Assembly (NCBI RefSeq): GCF_019175345.1
Contig: NZ_CP077717.1
Span: forward strand, 2,451,644-2,515,643
Direction of reading: 5' to 3'
Length of the DNA: 64,000 bases
DNA from: Saccharolobus shibatae B12
GTDB taxonomy: Archaea > Thermoproteota > Thermoprotei_A > Sulfolobales > Sulfolobaceae
The position numbers and the translations under genes are program-made. Shown piece by piece: positions 42,226 to 51,961 of this stretch (positions are counted from its first letter, which is position 1; every line of letters begins with the position of its first letter). The notes below the pieces were generated by a model. That model worked only from the letters and a program-made list of their open reading frames with translations. It searched no databases and had not been told where the DNA came from.

Positions 42226-43428
42226 TTCCCTTCTTCTCTTATCAAACTCTCTCTCCACATTTTCGTCATAAACTATTCTTCCGTTTACTATAACCTTACC
42301 TACATGCTCACCTACGCTATAATAAACGATATTTGAAAGAATCCTATCCTTTTTTAACGGATATAATTTATCCTTCTTTAATAGCACTATATCAGCGATG
42401 TAACCTTCCTCTATCTTTCCACCTTTTAAATTAATAAGCTTGTATCCATTTTCTGTGGCTGCCTTGAATACATGATACGCTTTTATGCCGGCATCCCAAT
42501 ATGAATACCTTTGAAGTAGTACTGCATTTTTCATTTCCCTGAACATATCTAGTGAATTATTACTTGCAGCTCCGTCAGTACCTATAGTTACGTTCACTCC
42601 ACTTTCTATCAACTCTTTGAATGGAAAGAAACCTGCAGTAGCAAGTTTCATATTTGAAGTTGGGCAATGGGTTGCATTGGTCACATATTGTAGTTCCCAA
42701 TTAGCTACCCATCCTAAATGAACCAATTGGGCCTTCCTCACGATTCTTAATTCATTCAACAACTCCACTGGGAATTTGCCATACTTTTTCTTTATCTCAT
42801 AAATCTCACTTCTAGTCTCAGACACATGGATGTGAATCCATGAGTTTGTTTCTTCTGCGAGTTGATTAGCCAATTTTAGTGTGTCTACAGATGTTGAATA
42901 TATGCTATGTACGTTTACAATTGGTTTAAATAGTTCGCTTGCTTTAAGCTGTCTTTGTTTTTTATCTATCTCATGAGGATCAAACAATCTATTGAGAAAC
43001 GTATAACCCGCGTAAGCTCTTATTCCGTACTTTTCTGCGATTTCCTTTACTCCTTCAGGATTAAAGTACATGTCTATGAAAGCTGTAGTTCCTTTTGATA
43101 ACATTTCCATTACAGCCAATTCTGATGCTATGTTCATTTCATTTGTCTTGAAAACTTTTTCAAATTCCCACATTTTTTCTAACCATTCTGTTAATTCAGC
43201 ATCATCATAGTATCCACGTAAAGCTATCATTGGGGTATGTGTGTGCGCGTTAACTAGTCCGGGTATCGCAACATATTCTGAGCAGTCAAACTCGTCTCCC
43301 TCAACTTCCCTTCCTAAATTTTTTATATATCCATCTTGGATAACTATATTAGTATTTTCAAATATTTTATCATAATTTACGATAAATCGACAATTTTTTA
43401 ATGTATATCTGTTATTTCGTATCTGCAT
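42193..43428 (-). CDS. Amidohydrolase of the MTA/SAH deaminase-like family
   Basis: 411 residues. Metal-binding motifs appear in order: NAHTHTPM, a conserved [23 protein letters not shown] and GTDGAASNN, as in the TrzN/SAH deaminase group of the TIM-barrel amidohydrolases. A likely role is deamination of a purine nucleoside such as methylthioadenosine or S-adenosylhomocysteine; the substrate is inferred only. It overlaps the upstream dph6 gene by 31 bases. Confidence 0.83.
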   Translation of the reverse strand: MQIRNNRYTLKNCRFIVNYDKIFENTNIVIQDGYIKNLGREVEGDEFDCSEYVAIPGLVNAHTHTPMIALRGYYDDAELTEWLEKMWEFEKVFKTNEMNIASELAVMEMLSKGTTAFIDMYFNPEGVKEIAEKYGIRAYAGYTFLNRLFDPHEIDKKQRQLKASELFKPIVNVHSIYSTSVDTLKLANQLAEETNSWIHIHVSETRSEIYEIKKKYGKFPVELLNELRIVRKAQLVHLGWVANWELQYVTNATHCPTSNMKLATAGFFPFKELIESGVNVTIGTDGAASNNSLDMFREMKNAVLLQRYSYWDAGIKAYHVFKAATENGYKLINLKGGKIEEGYIADIVLLKKDKLYPLKKDRILSNIVYYSVGEHVGKVIVNGRIVYDENVEREFDKRRRELLGLLDKIIP

Positions 43429-44066
43429 TCGTATTCACTTATTCTTCTTAATCTTCCTTTCACCTTTAATTGCGTTTTGAAAAGTGGAGCATAAGTTACA
43501 AAAGTTTCAGCTTCTCCACCCTCAAATGCAGGATTAAATCCGTATCTTCTTGCTCTCTCAATTATTTTTTCTACATCCTCTGTTGTGATTTCCTTGCCTA
43601 ATAAATCAAATGGGAAGCCATAGGCGGAGGCTGATGTTATCACGAACTTAAATCCTTCTCGTACTAACCATCGCATATATTCTTCTTGTGTTTTTCTCCA
43701 AAGTGGTGTATAAGTCTTTAGTCCTATTTCCTCAGCTATAATGCTTATGTTTAACCTTTGATAATCAGAAAGTAACGCTCCACTGACTATACCAACAGCT
43801 CCTTCATTTTTAGCTTGAACTAGCGCCTTTTTGAGATCTTCTAACTCCTTATCCTTCTCCCCTGAAGTCTCGAAGGTGAGAAGTCTAAAACCCATAGCTT
43901 CAGCCTGATATCTGGTATAAATTACATTAGGGTATTGGAACATCCAAGAATCTTCTCTCTTTGGTATTAACGTTATTAAGCAGACAATCTTAAATCCCTT
44001 AAACACCGCCCAATGCAATGCATATGTACTATCCTTTCCTCCAGAATATAATACACAAATTTTCAT
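43398..44066 (-). CDS. dph6: Diphthine--ammonia ligase
   Basis: 222 residues of the PP-loop ATP pyrophosphatase family. The PP-loop is [12 protein letters not shown] at residues 6-17, with the Dph6 motifs [19 protein letters not shown] near 92 and [14 protein letters not shown] near 185. It carries out the ATP-dependent amidation that completes diphthamide on EF-2; the EF-2 gene itself is at 3503. Confidence 0.9.
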   Translation of the reverse strand: MKICVLYSGGKDSTYALHWAVFKGFKIVCLITLIPKREDSWMFQYPNVIYTRYQAEAMGFRLLTFETSGEKDKELEDLKKALVQAKNEGAVGIVSGALLSDYQRLNISIIAEEIGLKTYTPLWRKTQEEYMRWLVREGFKFVITSASAYGFPFDLLGKEITTEDVEKIIERARRYGFNPAFEGGEAETFVTYAPLFKTQLKVKGRLRRISEYECRYEITDIH

Positions 44067-44125
44067 AGGATATAAAAGGTAAAAAATGAGTTAACTTTAA
44101 TACTTTACTTCAAATTAGCTACTCG

Positions 44126-44194
44126 TTATTTCTTTTTCTGCTCTCCACCGCTTTGTTGCTGTTGCCCGCCTTGCTCTTTCTTCTTCTTGGCCAT
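44126..44194 (-). CDS. Candidate micro-ORF, 22-residue Lys/Gln/Gly-rich peptide
   Basis: An ATG-to-TAA ORF that opens MAKKKKEQGG, continues with a Gln run and a Ser-Gly-Gly, and closes in three lysines. It lies 59 bases upstream of dph6 on the same strand. The start resembles the basic tail of small archaeal ribosomal proteins, but the rest of such a protein is absent. It could be a real peptide, a decayed gene or chance. Confidence 0.35.
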   Translation of the reverse strand: MAKKKKEQGGQQQQSGGEQKKK

Positions 44195-44283
44195 TTTGTA
44201 TCTGATAAAAATTCATATTGAAATACCTAATAAGCATTCCTAATGAAATCTTGGTAGAATATTATCGAAAAAAATTTACGCTT

Positions 44284-44304
44284 ACTATGACATTTTCTCA
44301 TAGT
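44284..44304. repeat. Perfect 7-bp inverted repeat in the dph6-mobA intergenic space
   Basis: ACTATGA at 44284-44290 and TCATAGT at 44298-44304 are separated by 7 bases. It lies in the 254-base gap between the micro-ORF and the mobA 3' end. It may be a weak hairpin or an operator; no function is assigned. Confidence 0.35.
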
Positions 44305-44448
44305 CATAACGTGTATCCTAATCCTCTTTTAAAGATACTATTGCAGTATACTGAAAACTTTTTATTCCTCTCTATTTATAGAATATGTTTTGCTAATGAA
44401 CTTTTTTATAGTAAAACCTTGATCTCTATATCAAGAAAGTATATTTCT

Positions 44449-45033
44449 TTATCTAATAATTAAATTTGACCTAGTTTTTATTCTAATTGGTCTATAAATT
44501 AGATCTATTATACTATTGATATTAATCAAACTATAGAGAAGAGGATCTATTTTCAATAGTTCTTCAGTACCAATGAAATACACTGTACTAGAGAATTCGA
44601 TCAACTCCACAAGTCCATTAATTTTATCGATATTTTCACTGAGAAGTCCCGTAGAGTAACAGGCTAATAATGGCTGTGGTCTATCATCAAATGGAATTAC
44701 GATATCGTACGGCTTACTGCATAAATAGTCTGCGAAGCTTCTAGTAAGAAACGGGAAGTCACATCCAGTGATAAAAACTCTATCCCTTCGTACGTATTTT
44801 AATCCTTCTTTAACTCCTTTAACGGGTCCTTCATATTCACCGTTTTCGACAACTAAAATTCCTTTTTTAATTCTCCTAGACGATCTAGATACCACGATAG
44901 GATTATCGAATTGTTCCAATAATCTACTTAACATTGTTTTTGAATTTACCTCGAAACAGCACTTATCGATTCCAAATCTTTTCGATAGTCCCCCAGATAG
45001 TATTATAACGTCATATGAATAGTTGTAGCTCAA
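44449..45033 (-). CDS. mobA: Molybdenum cofactor guanylyltransferase
   Basis: 194 residues from a TTG. The nucleotide-binding motif is LSGGLSKRFGIDK near residues 12-24, with FITGCDFPFL containing the metal-binding Asp near 88. It attaches GMP to molybdopterin to make the dinucleotide cofactor. The start overlaps the end of moeA by 23 bases, so the two are coupled. Confidence 0.85.
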   Translation of the reverse strand: MSYNYSYDVIILSGGLSKRFGIDKCCFEVNSKTMLSRLLEQFDNPIVVSRSSRRIKKGILVVENGEYEGPVKGVKEGLKYVRRDRVFITGCDFPFLTRSFADYLCSKPYDIVIPFDDRPQPLLACYSTGLLSENIDKINGLVELIEFSSTVYFIGTEELLKIDPLLYSLININSIIDLIYRPIRIKTRSNLIIR

Positions 45034-46180
45034 CTTCTTCCCCTTTCTTATAAGTTACACTCCTCTTGAGAATTGTGAATCCATTAGCTTTGGATAACTC
45101 GCTATACAAACCTACACCCCATCTAAGCGGAAATGCAGAGTTTCCTTTAACGTCAAATAAGTATATTGAATCCATGGAATGATTTACATAGATATCCTCT
45201 ACGAGAGTACTTTTTACAAACCTCTTTAGATTAGCACTTAATATATTAGACAATACTGAGAGTCCAAATTCATGAAATGCAGTTATAGCAGAAACTACTT
45301 GTCCCGGTAATACCAATATTGGTTTTCCTTGAATCCTGCCTACACTACCTCTTTTGATTATGTTTACAGTTACACCATCAAATAGCATCTCTCCCAGCTT
45401 ATTTATAGCTCTCTTTACGTAATCTTTTTCACCCACTGAAGATCCCCCTATAGATATTATTACATCAGAAATTTCTAAAGACTTTTCAATTTTTCCGATT
45501 ACATCATTTAAATCGTCCTTCGCTACTCCCATATATTTTACACTACCGAATTTCTCGAGAATCTTAATTAGTATTGGCGAGATGGAATCTATAACCTTAT
45601 TCTTCTCTGGATTTTCAAAGCTGGCTATTTCATCTCCGTTAGCAAAAATTGCAAACCTTAAATCTGAAACATTAATATGAAAAATTTGTTGTTGTAATAG
45701 AATTCCCAAATGATAAGGAGTCACTTCAGTACCTTTTCGTATTATTACTTGCCCTGCGTAAATATCTTCTCCCTCTTCCCTTATGTTCTTACCTTTTTTT
45801 ACCTCTCCTTTAAATATAACATACTCTCCCTCAAGTTTAGAATTTTCAATAGGCACTACACTATCCGTATTTGTTGGTAATGGTGAACCAGTAGTTACGT
45901 AATAAGTTTCCCCCTCTTTTAATTCTGGAATGTTCAATGTATTTGGATAGAGCTTCCCTACTACTCTCAACTTTCCATATTTTAGATAGTCCTCATATTT
46001 GATAGCGTATCCATCCATTGCTGATAACGATCTTTCCGGTATACTTTTTATTGCAAGCACATCCTCTGTTACTATTTTACCTAATGCTTGAAATATATCC
46101 ACATCCTTTTCTCTCTTCTTTACCTCGAAATTTGTATTGTTAATTATTTTTCTAGCTTCTTCAACTGGGATTAGTGCCAC
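45011..46180 (-). CDS. moeA: Molybdopterin molybdenumtransferase MoeA
   Basis: 389 residues from a GTG. SLSAMDGYAI near residues 52-61, TGSPLPTNTD near 95 and SIGGSSVGEKDYV near 245 are MoeA hallmarks; the C-terminal domain is present. It inserts molybdate (or tungstate) into adenylated molybdopterin. It diverges from mobB with 33 bases between starts. Confidence 0.93.
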   Translation of the reverse strand: MALIPVEEARKIINNTNFEVKKREKDVDIFQALGKIVTEDVLAIKSIPERSLSAMDGYAIKYEDYLKYGKLRVVGKLYPNTLNIPELKEGETYYVTTGSPLPTNTDSVVPIENSKLEGEYVIFKGEVKKGKNIREEGEDIYAGQVIIRKGTEVTPYHLGILLQQQIFHINVSDLRFAIFANGDEIASFENPEKNKVIDSISPILIKILEKFGSVKYMGVAKDDLNDVIGKIEKSLEISDVIISIGGSSVGEKDYVKRAINKLGEMLFDGVTVNIIKRGSVGRIQGKPILVLPGQVVSAITAFHEFGLSVLSNILSANLKRFVKSTLVEDIYVNHSMDSIYLFDVKGNSAFPLRWGVGLYSELSKANGFTILKRSVTYKKGEEVELQLFI

Positions 46181-46213
46181 AATTTAATATTTTACTTCAC
46201 ATTAATATATGAT
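46181..46213. promoter_or_regulatory. Divergent leaderless promoters of moeA and mobB
   Basis: Only 33 bases separate the two starts. TTTAATATT near 46187-46195 is about 26 bases before the mobB ATG. On the other strand ATATTAAT near 46200-46207 is about 26 bases before the moeA GTG. Both genes therefore appear leaderless, with interleaved promoters. Confidence 0.45.
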
Positions 46214-46723
46214 ATGGCGTGCATATTTCATATTGTAGGTAAAAAAGATACTGGAAAGACAAGCATTATAGAGAATATCTTAAGGGAGATTAAGAAGGAT
46301 AATTTTAAGGTAGCAGTGGTTAAACATTCTCATCATAAATTGGACTTAGCTGGAAAGGATACTCATAGATATAGAAACTCTGGATCTGATTTAATTCTAT
46401 TTCAAGAAGGTGAAGAAGAGTCAGTTCTTTTTATGCCTACCGTATCTTCCCTTACCTTAATTACCCTTCTCCCAGTAGATATTATCCTTATTGAGGGTTT
46501 TTCGAATGTAGATATAGGTAAGAAATACGTTATTAATAGTGTAAATGAGATTGAAGCTGTAAGCAAACAACTCATAAACGATATAAAAAGGGAGTGTCAA
46601 AAGACGATTGGAGCTTTAAGATTAGATGACGTGAAAGTAGAAGTGACATCAGATAACGCTTTATTGCTAACTCTTTATAATTTGATGAAAGTATTAGGAG
46701 TTAAAAATGTCAGTTCAGATTAG
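46214..46723 (+). CDS. mobB: Molybdopterin-guanine dinucleotide biosynthesis adaptor MobB
   Basis: 169 residues. The P-loop is VGKKDTGKTS at residues 8-17, followed by VVKHSHHKLD and DTHRYRNSGSD, the MobB signature, and LIEGFSNV. It is a GTP-binding partner of MobA. The end overlaps the CBS gene by 17 bases. Confidence 0.92.
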   Translation: MACIFHIVGKKDTGKTSIIENILREIKKDNFKVAVVKHSHHKLDLAGKDTHRYRNSGSDLILFQEGEEESVLFMPTVSSLTLITLLPVDIILIEGFSNVDIGKKYVINSVNEIEAVSKQLINDIKRECQKTIGALRLDDVKVEVTSDNALLLTLYNLMKVLGVKNVSSD

Positions 46724-47429
46724 TGGATCAGAGATTATATCGCTAGATCCTAATGCGTATGTAACAGACGCTTTATACTTCATGAGAAGAAATAATGTGA
46801 GAAGATTAGTAGTGAGTAATTCCAGCAATATAATAGGTATTTTTACGATTGAGAATGCAATTAGACAAATTTTAGAAAACAGATTAGAAGTTAGACTAAA
46901 TGAATTAAAGTTAAAAAGACCGATATTTATCGAGAATAATGATGTTAAAAGTATAGTGAGAACAATGATTAACGAGAACTCGGATTTTGTAATATATGGG
47001 GGGAAATATATTATAACCGAGAAGGATGTTGTAAGGTCTTTCAACTGGAGTTCGGTAAAGGAAAATATAGAAAGTATTAGTAAAGACGCAATTGTAGTTC
47101 AACCCTTCACGAAGATCTTGACTTGTATAGAAATTATGCTTAAAAACAATATTAGGCACTTGCCAGTAGTTAATGGGATTGCACTAGGCATAATAAGCGC
47201 GAGGGATATAGCCTATTCTTATGACTCAATAACTGGAAATACGATAGTTGAAAAAATTATGAATGTAAATCTAGTTACTGCAGATGATAATAATGAGGTA
47301 AATGAAGCAGTTAATTTAATGATGGAGAGAAATGTTGGCAGTCTAATAATTAAAACTAGTGTTAAGAACAAGGTTAAAATTCTTACTAACAGAGATTTAA
47401 TAAAGTTGATATTTAATTATATATTGTGA
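46707..47429 (+). CDS. CBS-domain protein
   Basis: 240 residues containing four CBS motifs in two Bateman modules (about 1-110 and 120-240); the clearest are the NNVRRLVVSNSSNIIGIFT and NIRHLPVVNGIALGIIS segments. There is no attached catalytic domain. Such proteins usually sense adenine nucleotides or S-adenosylmethionine. It lies between mobB and a methyltransferase gene, both overlapping it, but its target is unknown. Confidence 0.85.
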   Translation: MSVQISGSEIISLDPNAYVTDALYFMRRNNVRRLVVSNSSNIIGIFTIENAIRQILENRLEVRLNELKLKRPIFIENNDVKSIVRTMINENSDFVIYGGKYIITEKDVVRSFNWSSVKENIESISKDAIVVQPFTKILTCIEIMLKNNIRHLPVVNGIALGIISARDIAYSYDSITGNTIVEKIMNVNLVTADDNNEVNEAVNLMMERNVGSLIIKTSVKNKVKILTNRDLIKLIFNYIL

Positions 47430-48124
47430 TATTCTCTTGTCCTATTGATGGAAGTGATGTAAACGAGAAGTTAGAGTGCGAAAAGGGTCATAGATTTAAT
47501 GTAATCGAAGATCAGATTTACGATTTCTTGTTAAAGGATATTGAGGTTGATAAATTATTAGCAAGAGTAATCCCAGTTTACGAAAGTGTATGGGCTCCAT
47601 TAGGGTTACTATTCACTTCTGGTAAAACTTATGCGTCTTTTCTCAGAGCAATTGGAGGGTTTATAAATGGGGATTTAGTAGTTGATGTGGGAACTGGTAC
47701 AGGTAAGATTTTTGATTTTCTGAATTGTAAGACTTGTATTGGTATTGACGTATCTTTAAGGTTTTTAACATATATGAAGAGAAAGAGACCTAAAGTGATA
47801 GCAGTAAGGGCTGATGCTAACAATCTACCTCTCAAATCCGGAATTGCTGATGGGATTTCTTCTACATTAGTTTTACACATGTTATCTAATCCATCTTTTG
47901 CCATAAGGGAAATGTCTAGAGTACTGAAATCTAATGGAAAATGTAGTATCGCGGTTTTAGCTAATGTGAATTCATTAATAGCTAAGATACTATCCAGATG
48001 GTGGAAAGTAAATTTAAGACATTACGATTACTACATTAATTTACTTCAAGAGAACTCCTTAAAAGTAGTTGAAAGGAAAGAATTAGGACCTTGGGAGGTA
48101 ATAAATTGTATTAAGATCTCATAA
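47426..48124 (+). CDS. Class I SAM-dependent methyltransferase with N-terminal Cys/His motif
   Basis: 232 residues from a GTG overlapping the CBS stop. An N-terminal zinc-ribbon-like part (CPIDGSD, then CEKGHRF) resembles the start of RlmA/Trm112-like proteins. The SAM motif VVDVGTGTGKIFDF lies near residue 90, and motif II to III is in VIAVRADANNLPLKSG. The substrate is unknown. The last 14 bases overlap a convergent membrane protein gene. Confidence 0.8.
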   Translation: MIFSCPIDGSDVNEKLECEKGHRFNVIEDQIYDFLLKDIEVDKLLARVIPVYESVWAPLGLLFTSGKTYASFLRAIGGFINGDLVVDVGTGTGKIFDFLNCKTCIGIDVSLRFLTYMKRKRPKVIAVRADANNLPLKSGIADGISSTLVLHMLSNPSFAIREMSRVLKSNGKCSIAVLANVNSLIAKILSRWWKVNLRHYDYYINLLQENSLKVVERKELGPWEVINCIKIS

Positions 48125-48524
48125 ACAAAGTTGCTGAAAGAGCAAGGAAACTTAGTCCATTAATAAGCTCTAATACTTTTTCAATAATTCCAGCAACTAT
48201 AGGCGTATATGCCAAAATTAATACTCCAGACATAATAAATATGAAGAATACTCCTAGGAGAGCTGTATAGTAGAGCTCACCATCACCCGCTAATAATCTA
48301 AATAACTTCTCACTGCCAGTGGCTCCAAATACTATTCTCTCTATTCCAAATACAATTCCCAACATGTAAAACAGAATGGGACTTATCCCAAAAAATAGAG
48401 CTGATTGTAATTGTTCGCTATTTATTCCAGTCTTCATGATTAAAAATGCTGAGGTAATTAATAATACTACCCCTAAGGATATGCTTATTAACCTCTTTCT
48501 TATCTGCTTATTGACATGGGCCAT
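48111..48524 (-). CDS. Hypothetical four-helix membrane protein
   Basis: 137 residues with four hydrophobic segments at about 12-30, 42-62, 85-108 and 115-134. I do not recognise a family. Its start overlaps the end of the preceding minus-strand gene by 25 bases, so the two membrane proteins are probably co-expressed and may work together. Confidence 0.6.
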   Translation of the reverse strand: MAHVNKQIRKRLISISLGVVLLITSAFLIMKTGINSEQLQSALFFGISPILFYMLGIVFGIERIVFGATGSEKLFRLLAGDGELYYTALLGVFFIFIMSGVLILAYTPIVAGIIEKVLELINGLSFLALSATLFMRS

Positions 48525-48919
48525 CCCAAAACACCAACTAATTTTTCTCCCATTTCAATATCTAGTAACTCGCCTAAAAATATTCCCCCGAGTGCACCAA
48601 CAAATAATCCAGCTAACCCACCAAGATAATAACCTGCGAGTGCACCTAAAGCTCCTCCTGCTACTTTGCCAAAATTTTGATTCTTTACCTCATATATCGT
48701 TGCAAAGTTATGATCCCCATATTTGCCATATTTAGATAAATAGTAAGATAGATCTAGAATTGCCTCCTTCACTTCACTTAAATCTTTACCCTTGAATAGA
48801 GTAATGTAATATTCTTCTCCTTTATCTTTTCTAAAATAAATCGGCGTAAAACCAGCCTGTCTTAATTCCCTAAATGACGCCCCATATCCTCCCTTAATCC
48901 TAAAAATGACTTTATACAC
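48500..48919 (-). CDS. Hypothetical protein with C-terminal glycine-zipper membrane hairpin
   Basis: 139 residues. A soluble N-terminal part (about 1-85) is followed by a Gly/Ala-rich hydrophobic stretch (GGALGALAGYYLGGLAGLF and on) at about 88-122, which suggests a tightly packed membrane hairpin. No family is recognised. It overlaps the following membrane protein gene by 25 bases. Confidence 0.6.
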   Translation of the reverse strand: MYKVIFRIKGGYGASFRELRQAGFTPIYFRKDKGEEYYITLFKGKDLSEVKEAILDLSYYLSKYGKYGDHNFATIYEVKNQNFGKVAGGALGALAGYYLGGLAGLFVGALGGIFLGELLDIEMGEKLVGVLGWPMSISR

Positions 48920-49014
48920 AATAAATTATTTGATAAATTTTTATATTAATGTTTTGCTTGTTCGTAGTTAGAACCTTAGCTTTATTTTTGACTTAAGGAT
49001 AAAGTTATATTGAA

Positions 49015-49251
49015 ATGGGGTCCGAGCTACAAAAGTTTTATGCGATAGCTAAGGTATATGGTTTTGAGATAGAAACGAAATTACATGACCATATATCTGC
49101 AGCAGTCGATGAGGCTATTGATAAAATAAAGTTGACCTTACGAAAAGAGGGCATGAACGGAAAGACGGTAAGTGCATTAATAGAAGTTTTCGCTAAAGAT
49201 GAAAGAGCTTCAAATCTAATTGAGAGTATAAAAGCGAGGATCGCCACATAA
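49015..49251 (+). CDS. Hypothetical 78-residue protein
   Basis: A small, mostly helical, charged protein ([20 protein letters not shown]). There are no cysteines or membrane segments. It precedes the DtxR-like regulator by 5 bases, so they are likely in one operon. No function is recognised. Confidence 0.65.
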   Translation: MGSELQKFYAIAKVYGFEIETKLHDHISAAVDEAIDKIKLTLRKEGMNGKTVSALIEVFAKDERASNLIESIKARIAT

Positions 49252-49256
49252 TTCAT

Positions 49257-49895
49257 ATGGTTGAACTTTCAGAACCCTTAGAAAATTACTTGAAAGAGAT
49301 GTATGAGATAGAGGAAATTAAGGGCAGTGCTAAAGTTTCAGAACTAATTTCTATTTTCAATATTTCCCCCGGAACAATAAGCAAAGCACTAAACAAATTA
49401 GAAAAATTAGGATTAATAGAAAGAACTAGCGATCGAAAAATAAAGTTAACTGAAGAGGGAAAGAGAATTGCAGAAAGATTAATTAGGTCTCATAGACTTA
49501 GCGAACGTTTGTTAACAGATATAATTGGACTTGATTGGATAAGAGCTCACGAGTTAGCTCATAGGCTAGAACACATTTGGCCAGATGATATATTGGAGAA
49601 AATAGATAAATTGCTTGGTTATCCTGCAACTTGTCCTCATGGCCATCCTATAGGAAATAGGAAAAAAGTAAATGGAAAGAAATTATCTGAAATAAATATT
49701 ACTGGTAAATATAAGGTTGTGATGATTGTAAGGGAGGAAGAATGGGTTTTAAGAGAAGCCACACGACTGGGATTAAAACCCGGCACAGTACTTGAAGTTA
49801 TTGAAAATAATGGCACTGATATAAAAATCAAAGTAGGAGAGAGAATAGAGGAAGTTAGTAAAGTACTTGGTGATCAGGTGTTGGTGGTTGGATGA
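49257..49895 (+). CDS. DtxR/MntR-family metal-dependent transcription regulator
   Basis: 212 residues. A winged helix-turn-helix (about 1-65, [20 protein letters not shown]) is followed by the metal-binding dimerisation region [13 protein letters not shown] with [12 protein letters not shown], then the family motif CPHGHPI. The C-terminal FeoA/SH3-like domain covers about 140-212. It should repress metal uptake genes in response to iron or manganese. Its targets are not visible next to it. Confidence 0.88.
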   Translation: MVELSEPLENYLKEMYEIEEIKGSAKVSELISIFNISPGTISKALNKLEKLGLIERTSDRKIKLTEEGKRIAERLIRSHRLSERLLTDIIGLDWIRAHELAHRLEHIWPDDILEKIDKLLGYPATCPHGHPIGNRKKVNGKKLSEINITGKYKVVMIVREEEWVLREATRLGLKPGTVLEVIENNGTDIKIKVGERIEEVSKVLGDQVLVVG

Positions 49896-49899
49896 ATTA

Positions 49900-50226
49900 A
49901 TGAAAAAAATCCTAATTCATATTTACAAATACGGCCCCGATAACCCTTGGTATATGGCGAGAAGACTTTTAGGAGAAAGTGGATGGGTGGCAAAATACGA
50001 CGAGAATCGAGTAGAAGAGGCTTGTAAAAGATTAGAAGAAATGGGATACTTGATTAGATTTCAAGGCTCCCTAAAAAAATCTGTAACCTCGTCTATAAAG
50101 CCGTGGTTAAAAGTTAAAGCTAGAGAACTAAATCATAAGCCAAAGGGAATTTACTATGATCTAAGTAAAGAAGGAAAAAAGATTGCATCGTTACTATATA
50201 AGGAATATAAAAGGGAGAATGGATAA
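49900..50226 (+). CDS. Small winged-helix protein
   Basis: 108 residues from the ATG at 49900; an earlier in-frame start at 49867 would overlap the regulator gene. ILIHIYKYGPDNPWYMARRLL and RVEEACKRLEEMGYL look like a winged helix-turn-helix; a basic C-terminal part follows. It may be a transcription regulator, but the family is not certain. Glycerate kinase follows after 2 bases. Confidence 0.65.
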   Translation: MKKILIHIYKYGPDNPWYMARRLLGESGWVAKYDENRVEEACKRLEEMGYLIRFQGSLKKSVTSSIKPWLKVKARELNHKPKGIYYDLSKEGKKIASLLYKEYKRENG

Positions 50227-50228
50227 TT

Positions 50229-51431
50229 ATGGATATTGTTGAAAAGATTTTAGAGTATTCAAATCCCTATAATGTTTTGCAAGAGAAAGTTAAAATAAAG
50301 GATAATTCGCTTTTATTTAACAACGAAAATATCCCATTTAACAAACCTATACTGATTTCAGTAGGGAAGGCCTCTTTGCCCATGGCGCGATTCTTTAGCG
50401 AGAGGATTGAATTAAAGGCTAAATTAATAGTAACACCGAAGGGTACTAAAGGTAAAGAGAATAACGTTATAGAAGCTGGTCATCCCTTGCCAGATGAGAA
50501 CAGTATAGAGGCTGGGAAAAAGATGATAGAGCTATTAACTACTGAGGACTACGATTTAGTTATATTTGCAATTTCTGGGGGTGCGTCAGCATTAGTTGAA
50601 TATTCTGAAATATCCTTAGATGAGCTGAGAATGATTAATAAGATTCTTGTTACCTCTGGAATAGGAATTAATAAAATAAATATAGTAAGGAAGCATTTAT
50701 CTAAGATAAAAGGGGGTAAGATACTAGAATATATAAAAGATAAAATCCCTGTAGTGTCATTTATTGTTAGTGATGTTCCAGGTAATGACATAAGTAGTAT
50801 TGGAAGTGGTCTTACTAGTATTGATACCTCTACTAACGAGAATGCATTAGAAATTTTAAAAGATATAGGATTAGAAAGATACTCCAAGTATCTGACTGAG
50901 ACCCCTAAGAGTGTCTCTAGAATCGTGAAAAATTACATAATTCTAGATAACATGGAGGTACTTAAGAAGGTCGCAAACATTCTGGACAACTCTTTCATTC
51001 TCACTTCTGAAATCAGAGGAGAGGCAAGAGATGTGGGAGCTATTATTGCTTCAATTTATAATTCGTCAGAGAACTATAATGTACCTTTAAGGAGACCTTA
51101 CTATTTATTACTTGGTGGGGAGCCAGAAGTTACAATTCAAGGAAAGGCAGGGAAGGGTGGAAGAAATGGAGAGGTCTGCCTATCCTTCCTCAAATACGCT
51201 AAAAAAGGAAATAGATTTGAACTATTAGGTTTAGCTACTGATGGAGTTGACGGTAACTCAGAATATGCTGGTTGTAAAGTCACTTCTGACATGAAAATAG
51301 CAGAGGATGATATAGATACTGCATTAGAGACTCACAATAGTTATGGCTTGCTAGAAAATTATGGAGGGACTATAAAAACTGGCTATACTCACACTAACGT
51401 GAATAATATTTATGTGTTAAGGGCTCCTTGA
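50229..51431 (+). CDS. Glycerate 2-kinase (MOFRL family)
   Basis: 400 residues. ISVGKASLPMARF, EAGHPLPDENSI, FAISGGASALVEY and the C-terminal MOFRL segment GGEPEVTIQGKAGKGGRNGE identify class II glycerate kinases. In Sulfolobales this makes 2-phosphoglycerate from glycerate in the non-phosphorylative Entner-Doudoroff branch. The last 22 bases overlap the convergent nuoB. Confidence 0.9.
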   Translation: MDIVEKILEYSNPYNVLQEKVKIKDNSLLFNNENIPFNKPILISVGKASLPMARFFSERIELKAKLIVTPKGTKGKENNVIEAGHPLPDENSIEAGKKMIELLTTEDYDLVIFAISGGASALVEYSEISLDELRMINKILVTSGIGINKINIVRKHLSKIKGGKILEYIKDKIPVVSFIVSDVPGNDISSIGSGLTSIDTSTNENALEILKDIGLERYSKYLTETPKSVSRIVKNYIILDNMEVLKKVANILDNSFILTSEIRGEARDVGAIIASIYNSSENYNVPLRRPYYLLLGGEPEVTIQGKAGKGGRNGEVCLSFLKYAKKGNRFELLGLATDGVDGNSEYAGCKVTSDMKIAEDDIDTALETHNSYGLLENYGGTIKTGYTHTNVNNIYVLRAP

Positions 51432-51922
51432 GTTCTTATCTTCTTTTGTAACATTAATACTGCCCTAGCAACAGCTTCTGGCCTTATTGGACATCCAGGA
51501 ACGTATAAATCAACTGGAATTCCAAGGTCTGAGGGAAGTACGGTATTATAAGAATTCCAGAAGATTCCTCCTTCGAGTATACAAGCTCCAAGGGCGATAA
51601 CGAACTTCGGTTCTGGCATCTGGTCATATACAATTCTCGCTGCTCTACCCATTTTTCTGCTTAGTGTACCTTCTAGTATAAGTATATTCGATTGTCTAGC
51701 TGAGGAGAACGGCAGCATTCCATACCTTTCTGCATCAAATCTTGCGGCTGCAAAAGCTCCAAATTCTGTACCACAGCAAGATGTAGTAAAGTGAGGTGGC
51801 CAGAGAGAAAATGAAATACCCCAATCGATTATTGATTTTATTGGTTTCCTATTAATTAACCATTGAGCTGCCTTTTTGGCTACTTCATTTAAGTTACCAA
51901 CTAAAATAGTCTGTTCTGTCAT
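51410..51922 (-). CDS. nuoB: NADH-quinone oxidoreductase-like subunit NuoB
   Basis: 170 residues. It carries the four cluster-N2 cysteines of complex I subunit B: the adjacent pair in SCCGTEF (Cys49-Cys50), one in ALGACILEGG and one in VPGCPIRPEA. It passes electrons to quinone in a complex I-like enzyme. No other nuo genes lie in this window, so the subunit gene is detached from any nuo operon. A TATA-like element at 51946-51957 makes it leaderless. Confidence 0.93.
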   Translation of the reverse strand: MTEQTILVGNLNEVAKKAAQWLINRKPIKSIIDWGISFSLWPPHFTTSCCGTEFGAFAAARFDAERYGMLPFSSARQSNILILEGTLSRKMGRAARIVYDQMPEPKFVIALGACILEGGIFWNSYNTVLPSDLGIPVDLYVPGCPIRPEAVARAVLMLQKKIRTQGALNT

Positions 51923-51961
51923 TGCTATACTCTATTTTATCATTCCCTTAAATAACTTTAT

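Noticed and set aside
44218-44463. 81-codon plus-strand ORF in the gap before mobA
   Set aside because: Its composition is atypical, it has no SD and no convincing TATA box, it overlaps the mobA 3' end, and the protein has no recognisable pattern. It is probably a chance open frame in AT-rich DNA.
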